Shown piece after piece: positions 1-7,947 of a DNA stretch of 22,215 nucleotides. Position 1 is the stretch's first letter. Every line of letters starts with the position of its first letter. Origin of the DNA: Pseudomonadota bacterium (GTDB lineage: Bacteria > Pseudomonadota > Alphaproteobacteria > Acetobacterales > Acetobacteraceae); NCBI GenBank assembly GCA_021808185.1, contig JAKBCB010000009.1, positions 1-22,215 on the forward strand, read 5' to 3'. Made by a program: the position numbers and the translations under genes. A model generated the notes under the pieces. The model searched no databases, had not been told where the DNA came from, and saw nothing but the letters and a program-made list of their open reading frames with translations.

Positions 1-2
1 GC

Positions 3-83
3 GGCATGTCGGTGCCGATGCATCGCACGATCCAGGGCCGTTGGCTCTCGGCCGATTGCGGCACCGTCAAGCCGGCGAACTGA
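3..83 (+). CDS. C-terminal fragment of a small protein, possibly DUF3617 family
   Basis: An open frame enters from the left edge and ends at TGA 81-83. Only 26 residues are visible, including the stretch GRWLSADCGTVKP. A tail of this style, with a late Cys followed by a V-K-P, resembles as I remember it the end of DUF3617-type secreted proteins of proteobacteria, but the fragment is too short to be sure. The frame converges on glpK and their ends overlap by 17 bp, so there is no room for an ordinary terminator between them. The gene could be something else, or a chance frame; the upstream sequence would settle it. Confidence 0.4.
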   Translation, partial: GMSVPMHRTIQGRWLSADCGTVKPAN

Positions 84-1569
84 TCGCGCCCAGCGTGCGC
101 CGCACCGCCTCGCGCCAGCCGGTGTAGCGGGCGGCCCGCTCGGCTGCGTCCATGGCCGGGCGGAACCGCCGGTCCAGCGCCCAGGTGGCCGCGAACGCCC
201 CGGGCGGCGGGCAGATGCCGGCGGCGAGTCCGGCGAGATAGGCGGCGCCGAGCGCGGTGGTTTCCGTCCCGGCCGGGCGGTCCACCGGGGCGGCCAGCAG
301 GTCCGCGAGGAACTGCATCGCCCAGTCGCTCGCGGCCATGCCGCCATCCACGCGCAGCACCGTCTGCCCCGCGTCCGGCCAGTCGGCGTGCATCGCCTCG
401 ATCAGGTCGCGGGTCTGGTAGGCAACACTCTCCAGCGCCGCGCGGGCCAGCTCGGCCGGGCCGGTGGCGCGGGTCAGGCCGAACAGCGCGCCGCGCGCCT
501 CGGCATCCCAGTGCGGGGCACCCAGGCCGGTGAAGGCGGGCACCAGATAGACGGACTGCGCCGGGTCCGCCTTCGCGGCGAAGGCGCCGCTCGATGCCGC
601 GTCCGGCAGTATGCCCAGGCCGTCGCGCAGCCATTGCACGGCCGCGCCGGCGACGAAGATGGCGCCTTCCAGCGCGTAGCTGCGCACGCCGTTCAGTTGC
701 AGCGCGACCGTGGTCAGCAGCCGGTTGGCGGACATCACCGGGGTCTCCCCGGTGTGCAGCAGCAGGAAGGCGCCGGTGCCGTAGGTGGATTTCACCATGC
801 CGGGGGAAAAACACGCCTGCCCGACCATCGCCGCCTGCTGGTCGCCGGCCACGCCGAGGATGGGCGTCTCGCCGCCGAGGGCGCGAGTGGTGCCGAACGC
901 GCCCGCGCTGTCGCGCACCTCCGGCAGCAGCGCGCGCGGGATGCGGAACAGGTCCAGAAGCTCCTCGTCCCAGTCGCCGCGCGCGATGTCGAACAGCATG
1001 GTGCGGCTGGCGTTGGTGGCGTCCGTCGCATGCACGCGGCCGTCGGTGAGGCGCCACAGCAGCCAGCTATCCACCGTGCCGAAGGCGAGCCGCCCCGCCT
1101 CGGCCGCCGCGCGGGCGCCGTCCACGTGGTCGAGGAGCCAGGCGAGCTTGGTCGCGCAGAAATACGGGTCGATCACCAGCCCGGTGCGCGCCCGCACCAG
1201 CGCCTCGTGCCCCGCCGCGCGCAGTGCCGCGCAGGCGGCGGCGGTGCGGCGGTCCTGCCAGACGATGGCGCGATGGATCGGCCGGCCCGTCGCGCGGTCC
1301 CAGACCAGCGTGGTCTCGCGCTGGTTGGTGATGCCGATGCCGGCCACGTCGCCCGGCGCGGCACCGCAGAGGGCCATGGCCTCGCGCAGCACGGCGATGC
1401 TGTCGGCGATCAGGTCCTCCGGCTCTTGCTCCACCCAGCCGGAGGCGGGGAAATGCTGCGGCAGGTCACGCCGCGCCACCGCGACCGGCGCCAGGGACGC
1501 GCCGCGAAACGCGATGGCACGGGTAGATGTGGTGCCCTGGTCCAACGCCAGGATGATCGTGTCCGCCAT
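67..1569 (-). CDS. glpK: Glycerol kinase
   Basis: A cytoplasmic FGGY-family kinase of 500 aa, the usual length, converting glycerol plus ATP to sn-glycerol-3-phosphate. The N-terminal phosphate-binding motif DQGTTSTR is at residues 10-17. The glycerol ligands known from E. coli GlpK are all recognisable: R84 and E85 in NQRET, W104 in IVWQDRR, Y136 in DPYF, and D243-Q244 in AGDQQAA. The second domain contains STYGTG and the adenine-side motif VDGGMAASD. The loop equivalent to the E. coli fructose-1,6-bisphosphate site (GGTRIPI) reads GGETPIL, so the inhibitor-binding Arg is absent. The start follows a GGGGGA ribosome site about 6 nt upstream. It lies 19 nt after fetB on the same strand and may be the last gene of that transcript. 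No glpD, glpF or glpR is nearby. Confidence 0.95.
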   Translation of the reverse strand: MADTIILALDQGTTSTRAIAFRGASLAPVAVARRDLPQHFPASGWVEQEPEDLIADSIAVLREAMALCGAAPGDVAGIGITNQRETTLVWDRATGRPIHRAIVWQDRRTAAACAALRAAGHEALVRARTGLVIDPYFCATKLAWLLDHVDGARAAAEAGRLAFGTVDSWLLWRLTDGRVHATDATNASRTMLFDIARGDWDEELLDLFRIPRALLPEVRDSAGAFGTTRALGGETPILGVAGDQQAAMVGQACFSPGMVKSTYGTGAFLLLHTGETPVMSANRLLTTVALQLNGVRSYALEGAIFVAGAAVQWLRDGLGILPDAASSGAFAAKADPAQSVYLVPAFTGLGAPHWDAEARGALFGLTRATGPAELARAALESVAYQTRDLIEAMHADWPDAGQTVLRVDGGMAASDWAMQFLADLLAAPVDRPAGTETTALGAAYLAGLAAGICPPPGAFAATWALDRRFRPAMDAAERAARYTGWREAVRRTLGAISSPA

Positions 1570-1588
1570 GGCGTGTCCCCCTGTGCCG

Positions 1589-2386
1589 TCAGCGATGGAT
1601 CAGCCGGTCTAGCCGCAGGCGGTGGCGTGGGTCCGTCAGCCGCCGCGCCGCCAGCAAGACCGCCGCGACGGCGGCGAGGCCGGAGCCGCCGGAGAGCAGG
1701 AACATCAGCAAGATCTGGTATTTGACGGCTTCCATCGGGTCGAGACCCGCAAGAATCTGGCCGGTCATGATGCCGGGCAGCGTGACCACCCCGGCGGCGG
1801 ACATCTGGTTGACGATGGGCAGCAGCGCGCGCCGCAGCGCCTCGCGCACCAGCCGGCGCATCGCCACCGCGATGGTGGCGCCCAGCGCGAGCCGCGCCTC
1901 GATCGCCGCGCGCTCGCGCACCACGCCCCCGAGCAGCGAATCCAGCGCCAGACTCGCGGCGTTCAGCACGTTGCCGAGCACGATGCCGGCGAGCGGGATG
2001 GCGTAATGTGCGTCGTACCAGGGGCTCGGGCGCAGCGCCGTGGTCAATGCCAGGATGCTGGTCAGGAACGTCGCCAGCGCGACGGCGGCGCCGCCGACGA
2101 TGTAGCTGCCGAACCGCGCGAGCCGCTGCTGCGGCCGGGTCGCCACTTCGCGGGCCGCGATGCCCACCATGACCAGCACCACGAGCAGCGTCATCGGCGG
2201 CGAGGCGAGGGCGAATACGCTGCGCAGCACGAGGCCGATCAGCAGCAGTTGCAGCACCATGCGCGTGGCCGCGATGGCCAGTTGCCGATGCAGCCCCAGC
2301 CCGAGGGCGAGCGAGAGCGCGCCGTCCAGCACCACCAGGATGGCGGCGACGGCGAGATCCTGGGCGTGCAGCACGATGGGCGTCAT
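1589..2386 (-). CDS. fetB: FetB-like iron export ABC transporter permease
   Basis: A 265-aa, very hydrophobic protein with about seven predicted membrane segments, close to the roughly 260 residues usual for the FetB/YbbM (UPF0014) family. Family-typical stretches include the N-terminal two-segment block rich in Leu/Ala, the PWYDAHYAIPLAGIVLGN region near residues 140-160, and the late motif SAAGVVTLPGIMTGQILAG. In E. coli, FetAB lowers cytoplasmic iron and helps oxidative-stress resistance; that role is carried over by homology. The ATG overlaps the fetA stop as ATGA (2383-2386), so the start at 2386 is well supported and translation is probably coupled. The same frame stays open upstream, but that stretch belongs to fetA on another frame. 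Confidence 0.92.
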   Translation of the reverse strand: MTPIVLHAQDLAVAAILVVLDGALSLALGLGLHRQLAIAATRMVLQLLLIGLVLRSVFALASPPMTLLVVLVMVGIAAREVATRPQQRLARFGSYIVGGAAVALATFLTSILALTTALRPSPWYDAHYAIPLAGIVLGNVLNAASLALDSLLGGVVRERAAIEARLALGATIAVAMRRLVREALRRALLPIVNQMSAAGVVTLPGIMTGQILAGLDPMEAVKYQILLMFLLSGGSGLAAVAAVLLAARRLTDPRHRLRLDRLIHR

Positions 2387-3009
2387 GGGCTCGGCGGGGC
2401 TCCGCTCAGCGCATCCGCCACCAGCCGGCGTTCGCGCATGACGAAATGCCGCCCCCCGAGCCGCGCGGCCAGCGCCGCGTCGTGCGTGACCAGCAGGATC
2501 GCGGCACCGGCGGCCAGCCGCTCGCGCAGCAGCGCCTCCACCAGTGTGACCGAGGCGCTGTCCAGCGCCGCGGTCGGCTCGTCCAGCAGCAGCACCGGCG
2601 GATCGGCCAGCAGGGTGCGGACCAGGGCGAGGCGCTGGCGCTCGCCGGTGGACAGGCGGGCCACGGTGCCGCCGAGCAGGGCCGCGTCCACGCCCAGCCG
2701 AGCCGCCAGCGCGGTCGCGGCCGTAAGGTCGGCGAAGTGCGGCGCCACGCGCTCGCTCCACCATCCCGGCTCGGCCGCCGCGTAGGCGACGTGCCGCCGC
2801 CAGTCCGGCGCGGCAAACCCCGCGCGCTCCCGCCCGTCCAGCCAGACGCGCCCCTCGCTCGGATCGAGGTCGGCGATCATGCGCAGCAGCAGGCTTTTGC
2901 CAGAGCCGGACGGACCGGTGATGGCGACGCAGGCGCCGGCATCGACGGCCAGATCGAATGGCCCGGCGAGCGCGCTGCGCAGCCCCTCCGTCCGCAGGCG
3001 CGGGGTCAC
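2383..3009 (-). CDS. fetA: FetA-like iron export ABC transporter ATP-binding protein
   Basis: A 208-aa ABC ATPase that should energise FetB at the inner membrane. Walker A is GPSGSGKS (residues 32-39), the signature is LSTGERQR, Walker B is VLLLDEPTAALD, and the switch His is in LLVTHD. The usual Q-loop glutamine is not obvious: the segment reads AYAAAEPGWW where many relatives have a Gln before the P. The chosen start is GTG at 3009, which overlaps the upstream peptidase stop as GTGA (3006-3009); no ATG lies close to the conserved N-terminus. It ends in an ATGA overlap with fetB. Gene order ATPase then permease, with tight overlaps, is normal for the system; the coupling to a peptidase is not. 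Confidence 0.92.
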   Translation of the reverse strand: MTPRLRTEGLRSALAGPFDLAVDAGACVAITGPSGSGKSLLLRMIADLDPSEGRVWLDGRERAGFAAPDWRRHVAYAAAEPGWWSERVAPHFADLTAATALAARLGVDAALLGGTVARLSTGERQRLALVRTLLADPPVLLLDEPTAALDSASVTLVEALLRERLAAGAAILLVTHDAALAARLGGRHFVMRERRLVADALSGAPPSP

Positions 3010-4403
3010 TTGGCCGCGAGATGGCCCAGCAGCCGCGCGTGGCTGCGCGTGCCGTGGCGGAAGCATCGCACCTCGAATTTTTCGTTCGGGCCGTGGATCT
3101 GGTCGTCTTCCAGCCCGAAGCCCATCAGCAGGCTGTCCAGTCCGAGCATACGATGGAAGGAGCCGACGACCGGGATGGAACCGCCGCCGCCGATCAGCAC
3201 CGCTGGGCGGCCATATTCCTCGGCCAGCGCCGCGCGGGCGGCGTCGATGAACTTGCTGTCGGCCGATACCCGGAACGCCGGGCTGCCGCTGCCGGTGATC
3301 TCCAGCTTCGCATCCGCCGGGACATGCGCCTGCATGAACGCCTTGAAGCTGGCGACGATCTGCTCCGGGTTCTGGCCGGGCACCAGCCGGAAGCTGACTT
3401 TCGCCCCGGCTTCGGAGGCGATCACGGTCTTGGCGCCCGGCCCCTGGTAGCCGCCCCAGATGCCGTTGATGTCGCAGGTCGGCCGTGCCCACAGCCGCTC
3501 CAGCCCGCCGCGTCCGGCCTCGCCGGACGGCACGCTCAGGCCGATGTCGCCCAGATACTTGCCCTCGTCGAAGCCGAGCGCGGCCCACTGCGCCGCCTGT
3601 TCGGCCGAGACCTCGGCCACGCCGTCGTAGAAGCCGGGCAGGGTGATGCGGCCCGTGGCGTCGTGCAGGGCGGCGAGCGCGCGGGTCAGCGCATTGATCG
3701 GGTTCAGCGCCGATCCGCCGTACATGCCGGAATGCAGATCGCGCGCGGCGGCCTTCAGCAGCACATGCATATACACAAGCCCGCGCAGCGAGGCGGTGAT
3801 CGCCGGCGTGTCGATGTCCCACATGTTGGTGTCGGAGATCACCGCGACATCGGCGGCAAGCTCGGCGCGGTTGGCGGCGAGGAAGGCTTCGAGGTTGACG
3901 CTGCCGACCTCCTCCTCGCCCTCGATCAGCACCGTGGCGCGGATGGGCAGGGAGCCGGTTTCCTCCACCCAGGCGCGCAGCGCGCCGAGCCACATCGCGA
4001 CCTGTCCCTTGTCGTCCACCGCCCCCCGCGCCACCACGCGCGGACCGTGCGGGCCATCGACGACGGCCGGCGCGAACGGCGGCGAGGTCCAGAGGTCGAG
4101 CGGCTCGGCCGGCTGCACGTCGTAATGGCCGTAGAACAGCAGATGCGGCGCGTCGGCGCCGGGGCCGGGATGGTGCGCCACCACCACCGGATGGCCTGGC
4201 GTCTCGCGCAGGCTCGCGGTGAACCCGATGCTTTCCAGATCGCGGCGGAGGAACTCGGCGGCGGCGCGGCAATCCGCCGCGTGCGCGGGCTGGGCGCTGA
4301 TGGAGGGGATGCGCAGCAGGTCGAGCCAGCGCGCCTGTTGCGCGGGAAACGCTTGTTCGAGGCGCGCCAGTACTTTTTCCGTCGGTGTCATCCCGGCCTC
4401 CAT
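3006..4403 (-). CDS. M20 family metallopeptidase (dipeptidase-like)
   Basis: A 465-aa zinc hydrolase of the M20 family, closest in style to the CNDP/DapE-like dipeptidases. Metal-site motifs are visible: HYDVQP (H93, D95), the bridging Asp in GAVDDKG (D130), EGEEEVGS (E164 and E165 as general base and ligand by analogy with human CNDP2), ISDT (D191), a lid-domain His in DLHSGMYGG, and a late His in QIHGPNEKF. No signal peptide is present, so a cytoplasmic enzyme cleaving di- or small peptides is likely. Two starts compete: ATG 4403 has GGAG 8 nt upstream, while ATG 4391 (461 aa, MTPTEK) has a GGAGG only 5 nt upstream. The second may be the real one. It lies 54 nt after the GGT-like gene and overlaps fetA by 4 nt. 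Confidence 0.92.
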   Translation of the reverse strand: MEAGMTPTEKVLARLEQAFPAQQARWLDLLRIPSISAQPAHAADCRAAAEFLRRDLESIGFTASLRETPGHPVVVAHHPGPGADAPHLLFYGHYDVQPAEPLDLWTSPPFAPAVVDGPHGPRVVARGAVDDKGQVAMWLGALRAWVEETGSLPIRATVLIEGEEEVGSVNLEAFLAANRAELAADVAVISDTNMWDIDTPAITASLRGLVYMHVLLKAAARDLHSGMYGGSALNPINALTRALAALHDATGRITLPGFYDGVAEVSAEQAAQWAALGFDEGKYLGDIGLSVPSGEAGRGGLERLWARPTCDINGIWGGYQGPGAKTVIASEAGAKVSFRLVPGQNPEQIVASFKAFMQAHVPADAKLEITGSGSPAFRVSADSKFIDAARAALAEEYGRPAVLIGGGGSIPVVGSFHRMLGLDSLLMGFGLEDDQIHGPNEKFEVRCFRHGTRSHARLLGHLAAK

Positions 4404-4457
4404 GTCTGTCGCTCCGCTATATGCGCGCGACCGGCCGGCGCCAACCTCGGCCGCGCC

Positions 4458-6182
4458 TCAATCCCCCACCGCCGCCCCGTCGCGTCGCGGATCGGCAGCC
4501 CCCGCCCAGCCGCCCGGCAGGCGGCGCGCGAAGGCCGAGCCGGATGGGATCGCTTCCGCCCGAGCGCGGTAGCCCATGGCGGCGAGCGGCGGCAGCAGCG
4601 CCTCCGCCGGCGTGCCGGCTTCCACCGCCACGTGATCGGGGTCGGCGGAACTGAGATGCGGGCGGGCCAGCGCCTCGGCCGGCGCGCGGTTGTTGGCGAG
4701 CATGTCGATCAGCGCCGCCGCCACCACGTCCGGCACGAATGGCCCGCCGCCGCTGCCGCCGAGCAGCACCGGTTGGCCCGAGGCATCCAGCACCACGACC
4801 GGCGCGAAGGGTGTCGCCGGGCGCTTGTTCGGCGCCATTTCGTTGACGTAGTGCACCCCGCTCGGGGGCGCCGGGGCGAAATTGGCCAGCGCGTTGTTGA
4901 ACACCACGCCGCCGGCCGCCACCCGGGCGCCGAAGATGTGCGTCAGGCTCGTGGTCATGCTCAGCGCGTCGCCGGAGGCCGCGACCACCACGATCTGGCT
5001 GGTCGCCGTGGTCGGCGCGCCAGGGTCGTCGCGCCATGCGCTTTCCGGCTCGGGCTGGCCGGGTTTGGGGTGCATCAGCGCCTGGGTGGGCGGGATCAGG
5101 GCGGCGCGCGCGGCGAGGTATTCCGGGTCGAGCAGCGCCTCGGCCGGCACCGGCAGCACATCCGGGTCGCCCACGAAGTGCCGCCGGTCCGCCTCGGCCA
5201 GCCGGCCGGCATCGAGGAAGCGATGCGCGAAGTCCGGGTCCAGCAGGTCGCCGGTGCCGGCGATGCCCAGCATTTGCAGCGCCAGCAGGCCACCGAACGA
5301 GGGCGGCGGCGCGGTGCAGACGCGCAACCCGTGCCACGGCGCGCAGAGCGGCGCCTGCTCGGTCGCGGTGTAATCTTTCAGATCCGCCGCCGTCAGCCGC
5401 GAGGGCCGGCCGCCGCGCCGCAGCGCCGCCATCGTTTCGGCCAGCGCGGGGCCATCGTACAGCCCGGCCGGGCCAAGCCGCGCCACTTGCCGCAGGGTCG
5501 CGGCGTAGGCGGGGTTGCGCAGCACCGTGCCGATCGCCGGCACCGTGCCGTCCGCCGCCAGGTACGGCGCGGCCGCCTCGCCGTACATCGCCCGCGCATC
5601 GGCGGCGGCGAGCACGTCGTGCAGCGCGCGCGGCATGGCGAACCCGTCCTCGGCCAGCCTGATCGCCGGGGCGAAAAGGTCCGCCCAGGGCAGCTTGCCG
5701 CCCGCCTTGTGCGCGGCCCACAGCGCCGGCAGCGTGCCGGGCACGCCCACAGCCCCGCCGCCATGCACCCCGGCCGCCGGATCGAGCGTGGTGCCGTCCG
5801 TGTCCACGTTCAGGCCGGGGGGCGCGTCGTGGCCGGCGCGGGGGGTGCCGTCCGTCACCGTCAGCCGGGCATCGGCGGCGTGCCAGACCAGCAGCACGCT
5901 GCCGCCGCCAAGGCCGGAGGATTGCGGCTCGACCAGCCCCAGCACCGCCTGTGCCGCCACCGCCGCGTCGATCGGCGCGCCGCCACGCTTGAGCATGGCA
6001 AGCCCCGCCTCGCTCGCCCGCCGGTCGGCGGTGACGACGACTTCGCGCGACCGCGGCGGCGCATCGGCGAGGACCGCGGTCGCCACATGGGCGCGCGGCG
6101 GCGCGGCGCAGGCGCCGAGCAGCAACACGAGGACAAGAACACGGCAGCCGCGAGACTGCCGCCGGTCGGGTGGCGTTTGCAT
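4458..6182 (-). CDS. Divergent gamma-glutamyltransferase-like lipoprotein
   Basis: A 574-aa protein of the gamma-glutamyltranspeptidase Ntn-hydrolase family, which cleaves glutathione and gamma-glutamyl peptides. The start at 6182 gives a lipoprotein signal with lipobox LGAC and Cys25 as the lipidation site, so a periplasmic membrane-anchored enzyme is expected. Family marks are QSSGLGGG (residues 87-94), GVPGTLPAL (146-154) and the segment before the small subunit, TTATSQ, where Thr394 aligns with the autoprocessing Thr391 of E. coli GGT. Several normally fixed parts differ. The substrate-Arg motif D-x-R-E-x-A-P reads DGTPRAG, the KRPLSSM segment reads KRPATPF, and GSPGG reads GSGGG. The fold seems sure; the substrate does not. 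It is the first gene of the minus-strand run. Confidence 0.85.
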   Translation of the reverse strand: MQTPPDRRQSRGCRVLVLVLLLGACAAPPRAHVATAVLADAPPRSREVVVTADRRASEAGLAMLKRGGAPIDAAVAAQAVLGLVEPQSSGLGGGSVLLVWHAADARLTVTDGTPRAGHDAPPGLNVDTDGTTLDPAAGVHGGGAVGVPGTLPALWAAHKAGGKLPWADLFAPAIRLAEDGFAMPRALHDVLAAADARAMYGEAAAPYLAADGTVPAIGTVLRNPAYAATLRQVARLGPAGLYDGPALAETMAALRRGGRPSRLTAADLKDYTATEQAPLCAPWHGLRVCTAPPPSFGGLLALQMLGIAGTGDLLDPDFAHRFLDAGRLAEADRRHFVGDPDVLPVPAEALLDPEYLAARAALIPPTQALMHPKPGQPEPESAWRDDPGAPTTATSQIVVVAASGDALSMTTSLTHIFGARVAAGGVVFNNALANFAPAPPSGVHYVNEMAPNKRPATPFAPVVVLDASGQPVLLGGSGGGPFVPDVVAAALIDMLANNRAPAEALARPHLSSADPDHVAVEAGTPAEALLPPLAAMGYRARAEAIPSGSAFARRLPGGWAGAADPRRDGAAVGD

Positions 6183-6320
6183 CGTGGCGGGGATATCAAC
6201 CGCAACGCACCATTCGCGCAACCACGCGGCGCGAGGCACCCGTGCGCCCCGCCGCGTTGACGGGCCGGCCCGCATCGATACCGTGTGCGATTGACACGTT
6301 TTACCGAGGAGAGCCCGCCC
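6183..6320. other. Divergent intergenic region between the GGT-like and NodT-type genes
   Basis: A 138-bp gap that must hold the promoters of both divergent genes. On the plus strand TTGACG (6256-6261) is followed 17 bp later by TACCGT, a weak -10. A perfect TTGACA (6291-6296) also occurs but has no -10 at the right distance before the start at 6321. On the minus strand TTGCGC with a TGATAT 17 bp away is a weak candidate. I cannot assign either promoter with confidence. Confidence 0.3.
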
Positions 6321-7898
6321 TTGGCCGTTCCATCCAGGCTCCGCCACATCTTGCCGCTGCTGCCGCTCGCCGCCATCGCCGCCTGCGCGCCGGTCGGGCC
6401 GAACCACGAGACCCCCACCGTGCCCTGGTCGCCGGTGTCGTGGCTGACCGGCCACCCCGCGCCGCCGGCGCAGCCCAAGGCGCCGCCACCGAGCACGCCG
6501 ACCGAGGCCGCCATCGACCCGGCGTGGTGGTCGGTGTTCCACGACGACACGCTGACCAAGCTGGAAAGCCGCGTGGCATCCGGCAACCTAGACGTGCAGG
6601 TCGCCGGCCAGCGCCTGCTGGAAAGCCGCGCGGTGCTCGGGGTCAGCCAATCCGCGTTGCTGCCGATGGTCGAGGGCAGCGCCGCCGCGTCGCGCCAGCA
6701 ACTGAGCAAGAACGGCGTGCTGTCGCTGGTGGGCACCGGCGCCAGCACCGTGCCGGCATCGAACACCAACGGCGCGGGTGCCACGCAGAACCAGATCTTC
6801 CAGCCGTTCAACGTGTTCCAGGCTGGATTTGACGCAACGTGGGAGCTCGATTTCTGGGGCCATGCGCGCCGCGGCGTGGAATCGGCCGAGGCCGCCGCCG
6901 CCGCCGCAACCGAGGGGCAGCGCGGCGTGCTGCTGGGGGCGAGCGCCGAACTTGCGCGCGACTACATCCGCCTGCGCGGCGTGCAGCGCAATCTGGAGAT
7001 CACCCAGAACAACCTGCGGATCGCGCAGAAAAGCCTGCAACTGACGCAGGAGCGTGCGGCGGGCGGTGTTACCACCGATCTCGACGTGGCCAACGCGACC
7101 GCGCTGGTGGCGACGATTTCCGCCCAGTTGCCGGCGCTGGAGGCACAGCGCGACGACCTGATCGACGCCATCGCGCTGCTGCTGGGCGAACCGCCGCAGA
7201 GCCTGACCGCGGAACTGGCCACGCAGAAGCCGATCCCGCCGGTGCCGCCGAAAGTGCCGGTGGGCCTGCCCTCGGAACTGGCCCGCCGCCGCCCGGACAT
7301 CCGGCAGGCCGAGGCACAGTTGCACTCCGCCACCGCCGATGTCGGCGTGGCGGTGGCGGATTTCTATCCGCGCATCATGCTGTCGGGCAGCGTGGCGTTG
7401 CAGGCGACCCAGCTCAACCTGCTCGGCAACTGGGGCAATTCCAACACCTGGGCGATCGGCCCCACGCTGTACCTGCCGATCTTCCAGGGCGGGCGGCTGC
7501 ATAGCACGCTGGAACTGCGCAAATCGCAGCAGCAGGAGGCGGCGATCGCCTATCGCCGCGCGGTGCTGACGGCGATGCACGAGGTGGATACGGGCCTGAC
7601 CGACTATGCCGCCGAGCAGCGCCGCCGCGACCAGTTGCGCGAGGCCGTCGAGCAGAACCGCCATGCGGTCGATTTGGCGCAGGAGCGCTATTCGCAAGGG
7701 GTGGCAGACTTCCTCGCGGTGCTCGACGCGCAGCGCAACCTGCTCGCCGCCGAGCAGCAACTGACCGACAGCACGACGCTGATCGCAACCGACCTCGTGG
7801 CGCTCTACAAGGCGCTGGGCGGCGGCTGGGAAATCGCGCTGCCGGACCAGAAGGCGCCGACGGCGACGGATAATTCCATCGGCAACCTGTTGGAGTAA
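6321..7898 (+). CDS. NodT-family (OprM/TolC-like) outer-membrane efflux lipoprotein
   Basis: A 525-aa outer-membrane factor of the kind that completes RND or MFS efflux pumps and forms a trimeric channel. The N-terminus is a lipoprotein signal (PLLPLAAIAAC, lipidated Cys22) followed by APVGPNHETP, typical of the NodT subfamily. Other family marks are DPAWWSVFHDDTL, two long alpha-helical hairpin repeats, ELARRRPDIRQAEAQLHSATADVGVAVADFYPRI-like text in the middle (about residues 320-355), and LDAQRNLLAAEQQLTDS near the end. TTG at 6321 is preferred because GAGGAGAG lies at 6306-6313; a GTG at 6285 in the same frame would add 12 residues without a clear ribosome site. No membrane-fusion or RND gene is next to it, so its pump partner must be elsewhere. 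Confidence 0.92.
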   Translation: MAVPSRLRHILPLLPLAAIAACAPVGPNHETPTVPWSPVSWLTGHPAPPAQPKAPPPSTPTEAAIDPAWWSVFHDDTLTKLESRVASGNLDVQVAGQRLLESRAVLGVSQSALLPMVEGSAAASRQQLSKNGVLSLVGTGASTVPASNTNGAGATQNQIFQPFNVFQAGFDATWELDFWGHARRGVESAEAAAAAATEGQRGVLLGASAELARDYIRLRGVQRNLEITQNNLRIAQKSLQLTQERAAGGVTTDLDVANATALVATISAQLPALEAQRDDLIDAIALLLGEPPQSLTAELATQKPIPPVPPKVPVGLPSELARRRPDIRQAEAQLHSATADVGVAVADFYPRIMLSGSVALQATQLNLLGNWGNSNTWAIGPTLYLPIFQGGRLHSTLELRKSQQQEAAIAYRRAVLTAMHEVDTGLTDYAAEQRRRDQLREAVEQNRHAVDLAQERYSQGVADFLAVLDAQRNLLAAEQQLTDSTTLIATDLVALYKALGGGWEIALPDQKAPTATDNSIGNLLE

Positions 7899-7947
7899 CG
7901 CCGCCCCAGGCTAGCATTCCGCCCGACCCGTTGGCGGAGGCCCCGAG

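Noticed and set aside
2958..6260. A very long open frame (about 1100 codons) on the plus strand
   Set aside because: It lies antisense to the M20 peptidase and GGT-like genes, is extremely rich in Arg/Gly/Ala/His, and shows no recognisable domain. Such frames arise from GC-rich codon bias on the other strand.
6291..6296. Perfect TTGACA as -35 of the NodT-type gene
   Set aside because: There is no -10 at 15-19 bp; the sequence there is CCCGCC, next to the start codon.
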